Shown here: one piece after another, positions 9,531 through 19,200 of the stretch
Position numbering within the stretch: the first letter of the stretch is position 1
Layout of the letters: each line of letters begins with the position of its first letter
DNA from: Diplonema papillatum
Taxonomy: Eukaryota > Euglenozoa > Diplonemea > Diplonemida > Diplonemidae
Assembly: GCA_030068145.1 (NCBI GenBank)
Contig: JAPJBO010000400.1
Span: forward strand, 62,001 to 126,000
Direction of reading: 5' to 3'
DNA: 64,000 bases
The notes under the pieces: generated by a model
Database searches by the model: none
What the model saw: only the letters and a program-made list of their open reading frames with translations
Told to the model about the DNA's origin: nothing
Made by a program: the position numbers and the translations under genes

Positions 9531-12320
9531 GAAGCTATCGTTTCAATAAGCGAGTGGGCCACGGGTATAGGACAACCGGCTGCGGAGAGACCGGCAGATC
9601 CAGTGCGGCGGCACCGAGGCACTGGCCGAAGTGTCGCATCTGCGCGATGCCATCAATTCTTCGCGAAGAAGCCGCGGGTGTAGGACAAGCTATCGTTTCA
9701 ATAAGCGAGTGGGCCGCGGGTATAGGACAACCGGCTGCGGAGAGACCGGCAGATCCAGTGCGGCGGCACCGAGGCACTGGCCGAAGTGTCGCATCTGCGC
9801 GACGCCATCAATTCTTCGCGAAGAAGCCGCGGGTGTAGGACAAGCTATCGTTTCAATAAGCGAGTGGGCCACGGGTATAGGACAACCGGCTGCGGAGAGA
9901 CCGGCAGATCCAGTGCGGCGGCACCGAGGCACTGGCCGAAGTGTCGCATCTGCGCGACGCCATCAATTCTTCGCGAAGAAGCCGCGGGTGTAGGACAAGC
10001 TATCGTTTCAATAAGCGAGTGGGCCACGGGTATAGGACAACCGGCTGCGGAGAGACCGGCAGATCCAGTGCGGCGGCACCGAGGCACTGGCCGAAGTGTC
10101 GCATCTGCGCGACGCCATCAATTCTTCGCGAAGAAGCCGCGGGTGTAGGACAAGCTATCGTTTCAATAAGCGAGTGGGCCACGGGTATAGGACAACCGGC
10201 TGCGGAGAGACCGGCAGATCCAGTGCGGCGGCACCGAGGCACTGGCCGAAGTGTCGCATCTGCGCGACGCCATCAATTCTTCGCGAAGAAGCCGCGGGTG
10301 TAGGACAAGCTATCGTTTCAATAAGCGAGTGGGCCACGGGTATAGGACAACCGGCTGCGGAGAGACCGGCAGATCCAGTGCGGCGGCACCGAGGCACTGG
10401 CCGAAGTGTCGCATCTGCGCGATGCCATCAATTCTTCGCGAAGAAGCCGCGGGTGTAGGACAAGCTATCGTTTCAATAAGCGAGTGGGCCACGGGTATAG
10501 GACAACCGGCTGCGGAGAGACCGGCAGATCCAGTGCGGCGGCACCGAGGCACTGGCCGAAGTGTCGCATCTGCGCGATGCCATCAATTCTTCGCGAAGAA
10601 GCCGCGGGTGTAGGACAAGCTATCGTTTCAATAAGCGAGTGGGCCACGGGTATAGGACAACCGGCTGCGGAGAGACCGGCAGATCCAGTGCGGCGGCACC
10701 GAGGCACTGGCCGAAGTGTCGCATCTGCGCGACGCCATCAATTCTTCGCGAAGAAGCCGCGGGTGTAGGACAAGCTATCGTTTCAATAAGCGAGTGGGCC
10801 ACGGGTATAGGACAACCGGCTGCGGAGAGACCGGCAGATCCAGTGCGGCGGCACCGAGGCACTGGCCGAAGTGTCGCATCTGCGCGACGCCATCAATTCT
10901 TCGCGAAGAAGCCGCGGGTGTAGGACAAGCTATCGTTTCAATAAGCGAGTGGGCCACGGGTATAGGACAACCGGCTGCGGAGAGACCGGCAGATCCAGTG
11001 CGGCGGCACCGAGGCACTGGCCGAAGTGTCGCATCTGCGCGATGCCATCAATTCTTCGCGAAGAAGCCGCGGGTGTAGGACAAGCTATCGTTTCAATAAG
11101 CGAGTGGGCCACGGGTATAGGACAACCGGCTGCGGAGAGACCGGCAGATCCAGTGCGGCGGCACCGAGGCACTGGCCGAAGTGTCGCATCTGCGCGATGC
11201 CATCAATTCTTCGCGAAGAAGCCGCGGGTGTAGGACAAGCTATCGTTTCAATAAGCGAGTGGGCCACGGGTATAGGACAACCGGCTGCGGAGAGACCGGC
11301 AGATCCAGTGCGGCGGCACCGAGGCACTGGCCGAAGTGTCGCATCTGCGCGATGCCATCAATTCTTCGCGAAGGAGCCGCGGGTGTAGGACAAGCTATCG
11401 TTTCAATAAGCGAGTGGGCCACGGGTATAGGACAACCGGCTGCGGAGAGACCGGCAGATCCAGTGCGGCGGCACCGAGGCACTGGCCGAAGTGTCGCATC
11501 TGCGCGATGCCATCAATTCTTCGCGAAGAAGCCGCGGGTGTAGGACAAGCTATCGTTTCAATAAGCGAGTGGGCCACGGGTATAGGACAACCGGCTGCGG
11601 AGAGACCGGCAGATCCAGTGCGGCGGCACCGAGGCACTGGCCGAAGTGTCGCATCTGCGCGATGCCATCAATTCTTCGCGAAGGAGCCGCGGGTGTAGGA
11701 CAAGCTATCGTTTCAATAAGCGAGTGGGCCACGGGTATAGGACAACCGGCTGCGGAGAGACCGGCAGATCCAGTGCGGCGGCACCGAGGCACTGGCCGAA
11801 GTGTCGCATCTGCGCGATGCCATCAATTCTTCGCGAAGGAGCCGCGGGTGTAGGACAAGCTATCGTTTCAATAAGCGAGTGGGCCACGGGTATAGGACAA
11901 CCGGCTGCGGAGAGACCGGCAGATCCAGTGCGGCGGCACCGAGGCACTGGCCGAAGTGTCGCATCTGCGCGATGCCATCAATTCTTCGCGAAGGAGCCGC
12001 GGGTGTAGGACAAGCTATCGTTTCAATAAGCGAGTGGGCCACGGGTATAGGACAACCGGCTGCGGAGAGACCGGCAGATCCAGTGCGGCGGCACCGAGGC
12101 ACTGGCCGAAGTGTCGCATCTGCGCGATGCCATCAATTCTTCGCGAAGGAGCCGCGGGTGTAGGACAAGCTATCGTTTCAATAAGCGAGTGGGCCACGGG
12201 TATAGGACAACCGGCTGCGGAGAGACCGGCAGATCCAGTGCGGCGGCACCGAGGCACTGGCCGAAGTGTCGCATCTGCGCGATGCCATCAATTCTTCGCG
12301 AAGGAGCCGCGGGTGTAGGA
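9531..12320. repeat. 155-bp satellite array, 18 units
   Basis: The word AAGCTATCGTTTCAATAAG recurs every 155 bases from 9532 to 12167, giving exactly 18 units, nearly identical. Each unit holds two related sub-motifs, GGGTATAGGACAA and GGGTGTAGGACA. Units differ mainly at two sites: GCGCGAYGCC and GAAGRAGCC. The GAAGGAGCC form is confined to the right end (units ending near 11380 and from 11690 onward). The final unit abuts the coiled-coil gene, whose last 11 codons and stop lie in it. The reading frames that run through the units on both strands are by-products of the 155-bp period. Confidence 0.97.
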
Positions 12321-15300
12321 CAGCCGCCTGGGTTGCGGCGAGGCGAAACCGGCCCGGTGCTTCGCAGAAGAGCGATGCGAGGTCGGCGTGCCGGTGCCGT
12401 CGAGCTGCTCGTCGAACGAAAATTCGTCGGACGCGTCGTTGTAAACGACGACCGGCGGCGGAGCCCTGCCGCCGCCGCGGTGCGCCTTCGGCTGCTTCGC
12501 CGCCGCCGCCTGCTCGGCCCCGGCGCCGCGCCGCGGCTTGTCGGCGTCGAAGTTGAGCGCGTTCGTCGCCAGCTGCTGCAGGGCGGTTCGTTCGGCCGCG
12601 AACGGGCGCGCCGATTGCGGCGCCGGCTTCTGCCAAGTGGTGCACGACGGGGCGGGCGACGGCATGCCGCGGGACGTGGGGGTGCGCTCGAAGCGCCGGA
12701 TGTGCACTCCGGCTTGCTGTTGAGCCGGTTTCGACGACTTGCCGCCTGCGGAAGGCGTCGAACCGGCACGCGGTGACACCGAAGCGGTCCGCCAGAAGTT
12801 CCGGCCGACAGACGACTTCGCGAGCTGCGGCTGCTTCGGCGACGACGAAGACGCCCGGCCGCCAGGCGCCGGCGTGCTGCCGGCGCGCTTCCCGGTCGAG
12901 GACAGCGAGTTGGCCCGCGCGAACGCCCTCGACCGCGGCTGCTTTCCGGCGGCGTCCGAAGTTGTCAACGGCGCCGGTTTCTCGGAATCGGGGAAGGTTT
13001 CGAGATTCTTTTTTTTGCCGGCGGCATCCGCCGGCTCGGTGGAAGAGGCGGCGGGCGGGGCCCGTTTGCCCTTCGCCGCGGTCGACGCACTGCGCTCGAA
13101 CTTCGCGCCGCCTTTCTTCGCCGGCCCGACGGAGCTCGTCCGCGCGAACCGCAACCCGGACGGTGGGGTTCCAGACCGGCTGCGGGGGTCCTTCGCCTCG
13201 ACGTGGATGGGCGTCAGCGATCGATCGCACGACGGCTCCTCGATAGTCGGCGGCGGCCGGGGGCCTGGGGGGTCAGGGGAGGCCGGGTCGACGGCGGGCA
13301 GTAAGGGCTCGAGGTGCGCGAGGCACGTCTCGAGGAGCGGCGGAATCCCGGCGTGGCCGAGAAGCTGCTTCTTCAGGGCCCGCACCGCGGCCGCGACGTC
13401 ACCGAGCGCGGTCCGCCCGCAGCGGAGCGCTCGCCAGTCCGGCGGAGGGGGGTCGCCGGGGAGGGCGAAGCCGCGCCAGAGGTGGTCGAAGCGGGCCTGT
13501 GCGACCGTCGGCGGCAGCGGCATGCCAGCCGGGAACACGGCCGCGAGCACTTCGCTGTCGGCAGGCGGCGTGGCTGACGGCAGCTCGGTGGCGAACTTCG
13601 CGGCTTCGGCGGCGAATGCGTGCAGCACGACGTGCTCCTCGCAGCAGCGCGCGACCGCGTCGCTGATCTCGTCTCGAACGCGCCCCGGCACGTCGCAGCT
13701 TCCGCCGGCCAGCAGCTTCCGCGTGGTGCTCTTCACCCCCCGCGCCGCCTCCCGGGGCATCCGCTCCACCAGCCTCGCCAGCCACTGCGCCGATTCCGCC
13801 GTGCCGCGGCGCAGGTCCTCGACCTCGCGTGCGCAGCCCCGCAGTTCGTCTGCCAGCCGCTCGTTCTTCCGTTCGGCGCGCGCCAGCTTCTCCTCCCGCG
13901 CTTCTCCGGCGTCCGCGCCGGGGTCGCCGGCTTGGCACGCTGCGTCCGCGCACCTCTCGGGCGTCGCTGCGAAACACCAGCTTTCCGGCTGCGCGCCGTC
14001 GGCGTGCGGGGTCTTCCTTTTCCCGAGAACTCTCGCGTTCGTTCCCAGCCCTTCCCCCTCGAGCGGGGGTCCCGAGCCTCCTGCTGCAGTGCCCCCTTGC
14101 GCCGCACTTTTTCCGAGTCGTACGAAGTGGCTTCGAGGATCGTCTTTTTGGTCGGAGAAGGGCTGGGGGTGCGGGGTAACATCCGAAGCCCGCAGACGAC
14201 ACGAACCGCTTCTACCTGCGGCTGTCGCCTCCGGAGGGGGGGTTTGGTAGGTCGCCGGCGACGTGGGGGAAACGGTCAGCGCCGTCAGCTCGGCTTCGTC
14301 GCCGCCGGCATCGTCGGTCTGCGTCTCGGCGTGCGCCGCGCCGGCGCAGCGGCGGTGGCGGGCGAGTGTCCGGGCGGTGTGGTCGAGCTCCTCCTTGAGG
14401 CGCGCGGCCTGCAGCTGGGCCCTGGCAAGTGCAGGATCCGCCTCCGTCTGCGCCGCGGCCTCCGCCGAGCCGGCGGCGGCCGGCGGGTGGGACAGCGGCG
14501 GCGCCGTCCAATTCTGGACGCTCGCCGTGTGGTCGAGCGTGGTCAGCACGTCGCGGTTCCAGGAGTACACCGTCTGGCACGACGCGGACTGCGCCGCGGC
14601 GCCGCCGAAGCCGGCCCGCTGGGACGGCTGTGTGTGCTGGGCGTGGTGCATGCTCGTGCCCCGAGACGCAGTCAGCTTGCACCGGTCGTCGGTTTGCGTC
14701 GGAGTCGTCGTTTTCGCAGGGTTGCCGCCGCCCGCCAGCCTCCGCTTCGCGGCGTCCAGTTCAGACTGGGTTGATTCGAGGGCGTGCCGGAGGGCCTGGC
14801 GGTCGCCGCTTGCCTCGCACAGCTCCTGCCGGAGGAACATCGTCGTCGAGTCACCCTGCGCGGCCTCGAGGTCCCGCGACATGTCCTCGAGCGCGGCGTG
14901 CGCCTGCAGTAGGTTCGCCTCCAGCGCGGCGCAGTCCGCGTGCGCTGCATCAAGCTCCTCTCGCAGCCTCGCCACGGACCGAGGATGCTCCTCATCCGCC
15001 TCCCCGGCAGGCGGGCCTACGACCCGCGTGTTCTTGAGCGGGTGGTCGTCCCTTGCCCAGCCAGGCGGCTGGGTGTCGGCGGTGGCGTCTCGGCGGGTTT
15101 TCTTCTTCGCGGCCGGGTCTTGCCGCGGGTCCCGCAGGGCAGGCTCTGCTGGCGATGGGCGGCGCTCGCCGAAAAGCAGGGGTTCTCGCCCAGCGTCGTT
15201 GGGGGTGTGGTGCTGATTCGACCCGCGCCGTGTCGGGGGCCCCCGACTTTCGGCGTCGGAGTATCGGAGCGATTCGCCGCATGGCGACGTTCGAGCGTCT

Positions 15301-17198
15301 TCGCGGGCTGCTTCGCTCGCGCGGAGCGCGTCGTTTGCGTGCTGCTGGGTTCGGAGGTCTCGCAGGAGGTTGTCTCTGTCCTGTTCCAGCCGGTCCAACG
15401 CCTGCTCCGCCTCTTCCTTGCAGGCGAGCAGCGCCGCATTCTGCGCGCCCTCCTCGGCCAGCTGCGCCTCCAAGCGCCTGTTCTTCGAGGACAGCGACGA
15501 GAGTTCGCTCCGCAGCTTTTCGAGCACCAACGCGGCTCCTTCGCTCGATTCGCATTCGTCCTTGTACTTTCGGGCAACATCGCGCTTGTCTTCGACGGCG
15601 CGCTGGACGTCCGCTTTGAGGTTGTCGATGAGCGCCGACATGGCGCTTTCTCTCGACTCGTATTCTTCCTTACACTTACGGGCGATGTCCTGCCTGTCTT
15701 CGGTTGCGCGCTGCACTTCGGATTTGAGGTTTTCGATGAGCGCTGATGCGGCGCTTTCTCTCGACTCGTATTCTGCCTTGCATGTAAGGGCGAAGTCCTG
15801 CTTGTCTTCGACCGCGCGTTGCGCTTCGAATTTGAGCTTGTCGATGAGGAGGCGCCGGCCCTCGCCGAGCTCGGTCTCCTTCGCCAGCTGCTTCTTGGCC
15901 GCTTCGGCCTCTGCCCGAGAGGCTTTCAGGTCGCTCCGCACGCTGTCCAGCAGCAGCGCCCGGCTCTCGCCCGCGTCGGATTCGTCGCGCCACTTCGTCC
16001 GCACGCTCTCGAGCTCGGCGGTGGCACCGTCCAAGTCGACCCTCAGCCCCTCGCAGTCGGCGGCGGACCTCCGCAGCGCGGCTCGTTCGGCCTGCAGCGC
16101 CGCTTGGGTCTGCTGGAGGGCGGCCGCTTCTTGCTCGCGCTCGTGCGCCCCGCGCTGGCAGCTTTCTTCGAGGGCGCAGACGCGGGCCCGCAGGGACGAC
16201 GCGTGGGCCGCCGCCGCGGCGGCGGCCTCGGATTTCGAAGAAGCGTGCGCTGCCTCCGCCGCGGCCAGCAGGGATTTGTAGCGGGCGGCGGCTTGCTCAA
16301 GCGCGGCGGCGGCCTCTGATTTCGAAGAAGCGTGCGCAGCCTCCGCCGCGGCCAGCAGCCGCTCGAGCCGGGACTTGTCGCGGGAGGCTTGTTCCAGCGC
16401 CGCGGCGGAGTCGCGGCGGACGCGTTCGGCGGCAGCGAGCTTCGTTTCCAGCAGGAACCGGTCGTCGCACACGTCGCCCAGCTCGCGCGTGAGCCGCGCG
16501 AGCGCCCCGGCGCCCTCGGCGACGACCACCGGGCTGAGCTCCGCCACCGACGCGTCGATGCCCCTGCCCTTCGCCTTCGGCGTCGTGAGGGCGGCCGCTG
16601 CCTCGCCGGGGCACCCCGCCGCGTGCGGGCCGGCCGGGAACACGGTCGCCTCCTGCGACGCGGGCGACGAGACCTGCGGCGACCCCTCGTCGTCGCAGTA
16701 GTCATCGAGCCGCCGGAGCAGGTGCTGGGGGCTCGGCGAGTCCACGTTGCGGCTTCGCGCGGCTTCGCCGCCGGTGCTGTCGCGGCTGAACGTCAGGTCT
16801 TCGTCGGCGCAGGTCTCGTTGCCTGCGGCCGACTGCGCGCTTTGCGGGTCGGTGCAGTCGGAGAGGACGAGGCTCGGGGGGTCTGTTCGCCTGTCCGATC
16901 CTGGCTGGACACCCCAGGATAGCGCCCCCTCGGCTTCGTCGACTGGGAGGGAGCGCTGGCGGGTCATTCGCTTGGTGCTCGGCTTGGCGGGGATCTGCGC
17001 GTCGGCGCCGTCGCGGCAAGCGGGGGGAGCGGCGACGATGCTCTGCTCGCCGTTGGTCATGAACGAGAACGAGTCGGGGCTGTCGTCGCGCTGCGTTTTG
17101 GCGCCCGCTGAAGTGGCCCCGTCTTCGCTCTCTTCGCACGAGAATGCATCCGCGCTCACAACCGAGCTCGCTCCGCCCGGGCTCGTGTCGCCATACAT
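12288..17198 (-). CDS. Large coiled-coil protein, function unknown
   Basis: A 1636-residue protein. Residues 1-200 are low-complexity and acidic/Ser-rich; about 230-640 and 760-900 are strongly heptad-like, so long coiled coils are expected. Within them is a doubled LLAAAEAAHASSKSEAAA block and three tandem 36-residue repeats (about 450-558) of the form LIxNLKxxVQRAxEDxxDxA. The later part is Pro/Ala/Arg-rich with a possible globular stretch near 1210-1340 (ISDAVARCCEEH, RALKKQLLGHAGIPPLLE). This build is common in centrosomal, basal-body and cytoskeletal linkers, but I recognise no family. The start is the first in-frame ATG, 17198; the open frame above it lacks the gene's codon bias. The last residues, LSYTRGSFAKN, are encoded by the adjacent satellite. 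Confidence 0.8.
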   Translation of the reverse strand: MYGDTSPGGASSVVSADAFSCEESEDGATSAGAKTQRDDSPDSFSFMTNGEQSIVAAPPACRDGADAQIPAKPSTKRMTRQRSLPVDEAEGALSWGVQPGSDRRTDPPSLVLSDCTDPQSAQSAAGNETCADEDLTFSRDSTGGEAARSRNVDSPSPQHLLRRLDDYCDDEGSPQVSSPASQEATVFPAGPHAAGCPGEAAAALTTPKAKGRGIDASVAELSPVVVAEGAGALARLTRELGDVCDDRFLLETKLAAAERVRRDSAAALEQASRDKSRLERLLAAAEAAHASSKSEAAAALEQAAARYKSLLAAAEAAHASSKSEAAAAAAAHASSLRARVCALEESCQRGAHEREQEAAALQQTQAALQAERAALRRSAADCEGLRVDLDGATAELESVRTKWRDESDAGESRALLLDSVRSDLKASRAEAEAAKKQLAKETELGEGRRLLIDKLKFEAQRAVEDKQDFALTCKAEYESRESAASALIENLKSEVQRATEDRQDIARKCKEEYESRESAMSALIDNLKADVQRAVEDKRDVARKYKDECESSEGAALVLEKLRSELSSLSSKNRRLEAQLAEEGAQNAALLACKEEAEQALDRLEQDRDNLLRDLRTQQHANDALRASEAAREDARTSPCGESLRYSDAESRGPPTRRGSNQHHTPNDAGREPLLFGERRPSPAEPALRDPRQDPAAKKKTRRDATADTQPPGWARDDHPLKNTRVVGPPAGEADEEHPRSVARLREELDAAHADCAALEANLLQAHAALEDMSRDLEAAQGDSTTMFLRQELCEASGDRQALRHALESTQSELDAAKRRLAGGGNPAKTTTPTQTDDRCKLTASRGTSMHHAQHTQPSQRAGFGGAAAQSASCQTVYSWNRDVLTTLDHTASVQNWTAPPLSHPPAAAGSAEAAAQTEADPALARAQLQAARLKEELDHTARTLARHRRCAGAAHAETQTDDAGGDEAELTALTVSPTSPATYQTPPPEATAAGRSGSCRLRASDVTPHPQPFSDQKDDPRSHFVRLGKSAAQGGTAAGGSGPPLEGEGLGTNARVLGKRKTPHADGAQPESWCFAATPERCADAACQAGDPGADAGEAREEKLARAERKNERLADELRGCAREVEDLRRGTAESAQWLARLVERMPREAARGVKSTTRKLLAGGSCDVPGRVRDEISDAVARCCEEHVVLHAFAAEAAKFATELPSATPPADSEVLAAVFPAGMPLPPTVAQARFDHLWRGFALPGDPPPPDWRALRCGRTALGDVAAAVRALKKQLLGHAGIPPLLETCLAHLEPLLPAVDPASPDPPGPRPPPTIEEPSCDRSLTPIHVEAKDPRSRSGTPPSGLRFARTSSVGPAKKGGAKFERSASTAAKGKRAPPAASSTEPADAAGKKKNLETFPDSEKPAPLTTSDAAGKQPRSRAFARANSLSSTGKRAGSTPAPGGRASSSSPKQPQLAKSSVGRNFWRTASVSPRAGSTPSAGGKSSKPAQQQAGVHIRRFERTPTSRGMPSPAPSCTTWQKPAPQSARPFAAERTALQQLATNALNFDADKPRRGAGAEQAAAAKQPKAHRGGGRAPPPVVVYNDASDEFSFDEQLDGTGTPTSHRSSAKHRAGFASPQPRRLSYTRGSFAKN

Positions 17199-18632
17199 GT
17201 CCCCTTCGGGCCTCTGTTCCCCAAGCCCTCCTGACAGTGGCGATTGGCATTGTGTATACTTCGGACAAATTTGTAGTACAGACGATCCGCATTCAATCCC
17301 GAAGGTAGCAGTTGTAGAACGAACCGGGGACAACGTAACCTACTTTTGAAGTTGTTGTCGACAGGTGTTCGTCCGCACCTGGGGCGAGTGAGCCCTTGTG
17401 CTTCCTTGCAGCCTGACAACGTTTACCGTCCGCGAGAGGCCACCCAGATCTACACGCGCGATTTGTACTGCGGGGCTCGACTGCTAACCAGCCCAATGGT
17501 GACAAGGTCCTGCACTCGACGAATGGCAAAGGCAAGGCCCCCTCTGCATTCTTGTCCAGCAAACCGGTGGTTGGCAAGTCTTCGGTTGATACTCGGGCCG
17601 GGGGCTTCAAATACTGTCAGAGAGTCTGAGGTGACCTTCATCGGTTTCGTCGAGCCTACTTTCACAGTCATGTACGCACTTCACACAGTTCACTGTCGAT
17701 CTGGCGAGCTAAGGAACGGACTCGCGACATCTATTTCAGTAAGACGCGCGCGCTGATGTAGCTACTGGATACGCTGAGATAGCAGATATCTGTACAGGAG
17801 ACAGTCTGCTCAACAGAGGCGGGCAGTTTGTGAGGCGCTTCGATCGCATGATTCCTGGCGACAAGGCTCACTGACACTCGTGTGCTAGCTCAAAGCAGGA
17901 ATGGGAGAGAGAAAACAGTGAAAACGCTGCATCCGACGTTGAGCATGTTCAAGCGGTGTAACAATACAAGTCTCTTTTCAGCGTTTCCAGGGTTTCATCT
18001 CTGACTGGTGCGCACGTACGGAAAGCACCCTGTGCACGTCTTCATCAAAAAGTATCGTTGAAGGCTCTTGCCCCAAAACCTGCACACACGAGCCGTTGTG
18101 GCAGGCTGTTAGCAGCAGAAAAAACACGGATGTTTTTATTCTTCGAATTTTGACACGAACGGGTAGTCAGGACACTATGTTTTCCGACTTCCGCTTTCGT
18201 GAGCAGGACAAACTCGAAGGCAGTCGATTCAAGTGCCGATACCGCAAAGAAGAAACCCAAGAAATCAGAAAAAGGCAGCTCTAGTAACCAACACGAAACT
18301 GAGACTTCAGGTTCAAAGCAAAACAACAAATGGCTCATCTAGGTATACTACTTTTCTTTCTTCTTGTTGACAAAATCTTTTTTTAACACACGGATACTAC
18401 CGAAAGCATGGTCAATTTGAACATTCCGTTCTTCAGCTATAGGTAGGTCTCTCGATTATATCGCTACAACCGCTTTTTGAATTTCACTGTCGTACTTTCC
18501 GACTATCTTGATCGAGTGCGTGCACTCGTTTCCTTCGCTTCCATGAGATCAAGGATGATGAACTGGGTTCGTCATCCTTCGTTCTTGATCGTTTGCTTGG
18601 TCAACGATCGTCATTCTATGCAGAGACGTTCG
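17199..18632. other. Intergenic DNA, no gene
   Basis: Nothing recognised as coding. A segment at about 18110-18175 (AAAAAACACGGATGTTTTTATTC, then CACGAACGGG) resembles the interior of the inverted-repeat element at 43606-43773. The sequence CACTGTCAG at about 17235 on the minus strand could be an RNA acceptor site for the gene to its left, but this is a guess. Confidence 0.4.
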
Positions 18633-19085
18633 TCATTCATCCGAGTAGCTGTCCAGGGAGTCCGAGTCAGCCTCCTTCGACTTCGTCGACACCTTGTGCT
18701 TGTCCGACGACGAATCCGACGATATTTCGTCCTTATCCTTCTTCTTGTCGGGCTCCGATTCTGCTTTTGGAGAGCTTTTCGCAGCCGGCGGGAGCGAAAG
18801 GTGCCGGATCGGGTCGTCGTACCGCAGGGGGGGTGCAGCCCCGGCCACCTCGTCCGCGTGGGCCCGCTGGGCCGCGTCCTCCGCCAGGTCCGCAGCCAGA
18901 TCGGCTTGCGGGCCGGCGAGTCGCCGGCGCCGAGGGCGTGCTTCAGGCGCGACGCGAAGGCCCGCAGCTCGGCTTCGCGCAGGCAGCGCTGCCGGTCCTC
19001 CTCCCGCTGGATGATCCGCACGGAGCTCGCCAGCAGCTGCATCTTCGCCGTGCGCATATACCGTGTCTGCGCACTCGGCCCCGTC
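18633..19085 (-). pseudogene. Decayed copy of FAM161-like gene 3' end
   Basis: About 453 bp repeating 19200-19675 in the same orientation, separated by roughly 110 bp of unique DNA. The tail encoding SPKAESEPDKKKDKDEISSD and the acidic/serine end is nearly unchanged, while the upstream part has small deletions (for example the RDQKQKGV region and the GGD before HLAED are missing) that break the frame relative to the parent. It has no start region and is a gene fragment. Confidence 0.85.
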
Positions 19086-19200
19086 GACACGGAATTTCGC
19101 TGTCGTATTTTCCAACTTCCGTTGCCGCTTGATCGAGTGCGGGCGCTCGCTTCCTTCGCCTCCCTGAATCAGGCTCATCGTCGTTGATCTGATGTGTTCG

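Noticed and set aside
9554-12163. Series of 80- and 120-codon frames in the satellite, both strands
   Set aside because: They repeat every 155 bp, shift frame between units and have no start context; by-products of the tandem array.
9531-12320. CRISPR-like array
   Set aside because: The units are uniform 155-bp repeats with no variable spacers and no cas genes; eukaryotic satellite.
13314-14774. Plus- and minus-strand frames inside the coiled-coil gene
   Set aside because: Shadow frames caused by high GC; none shows a domain or ends consistent with a gene.
12288-17333. Coiled-coil protein starting at 17333
   Set aside because: That codon is TTG, and the first 45 codons are AT-rich without the gene's codon bias; ATG at 17198 preferred.
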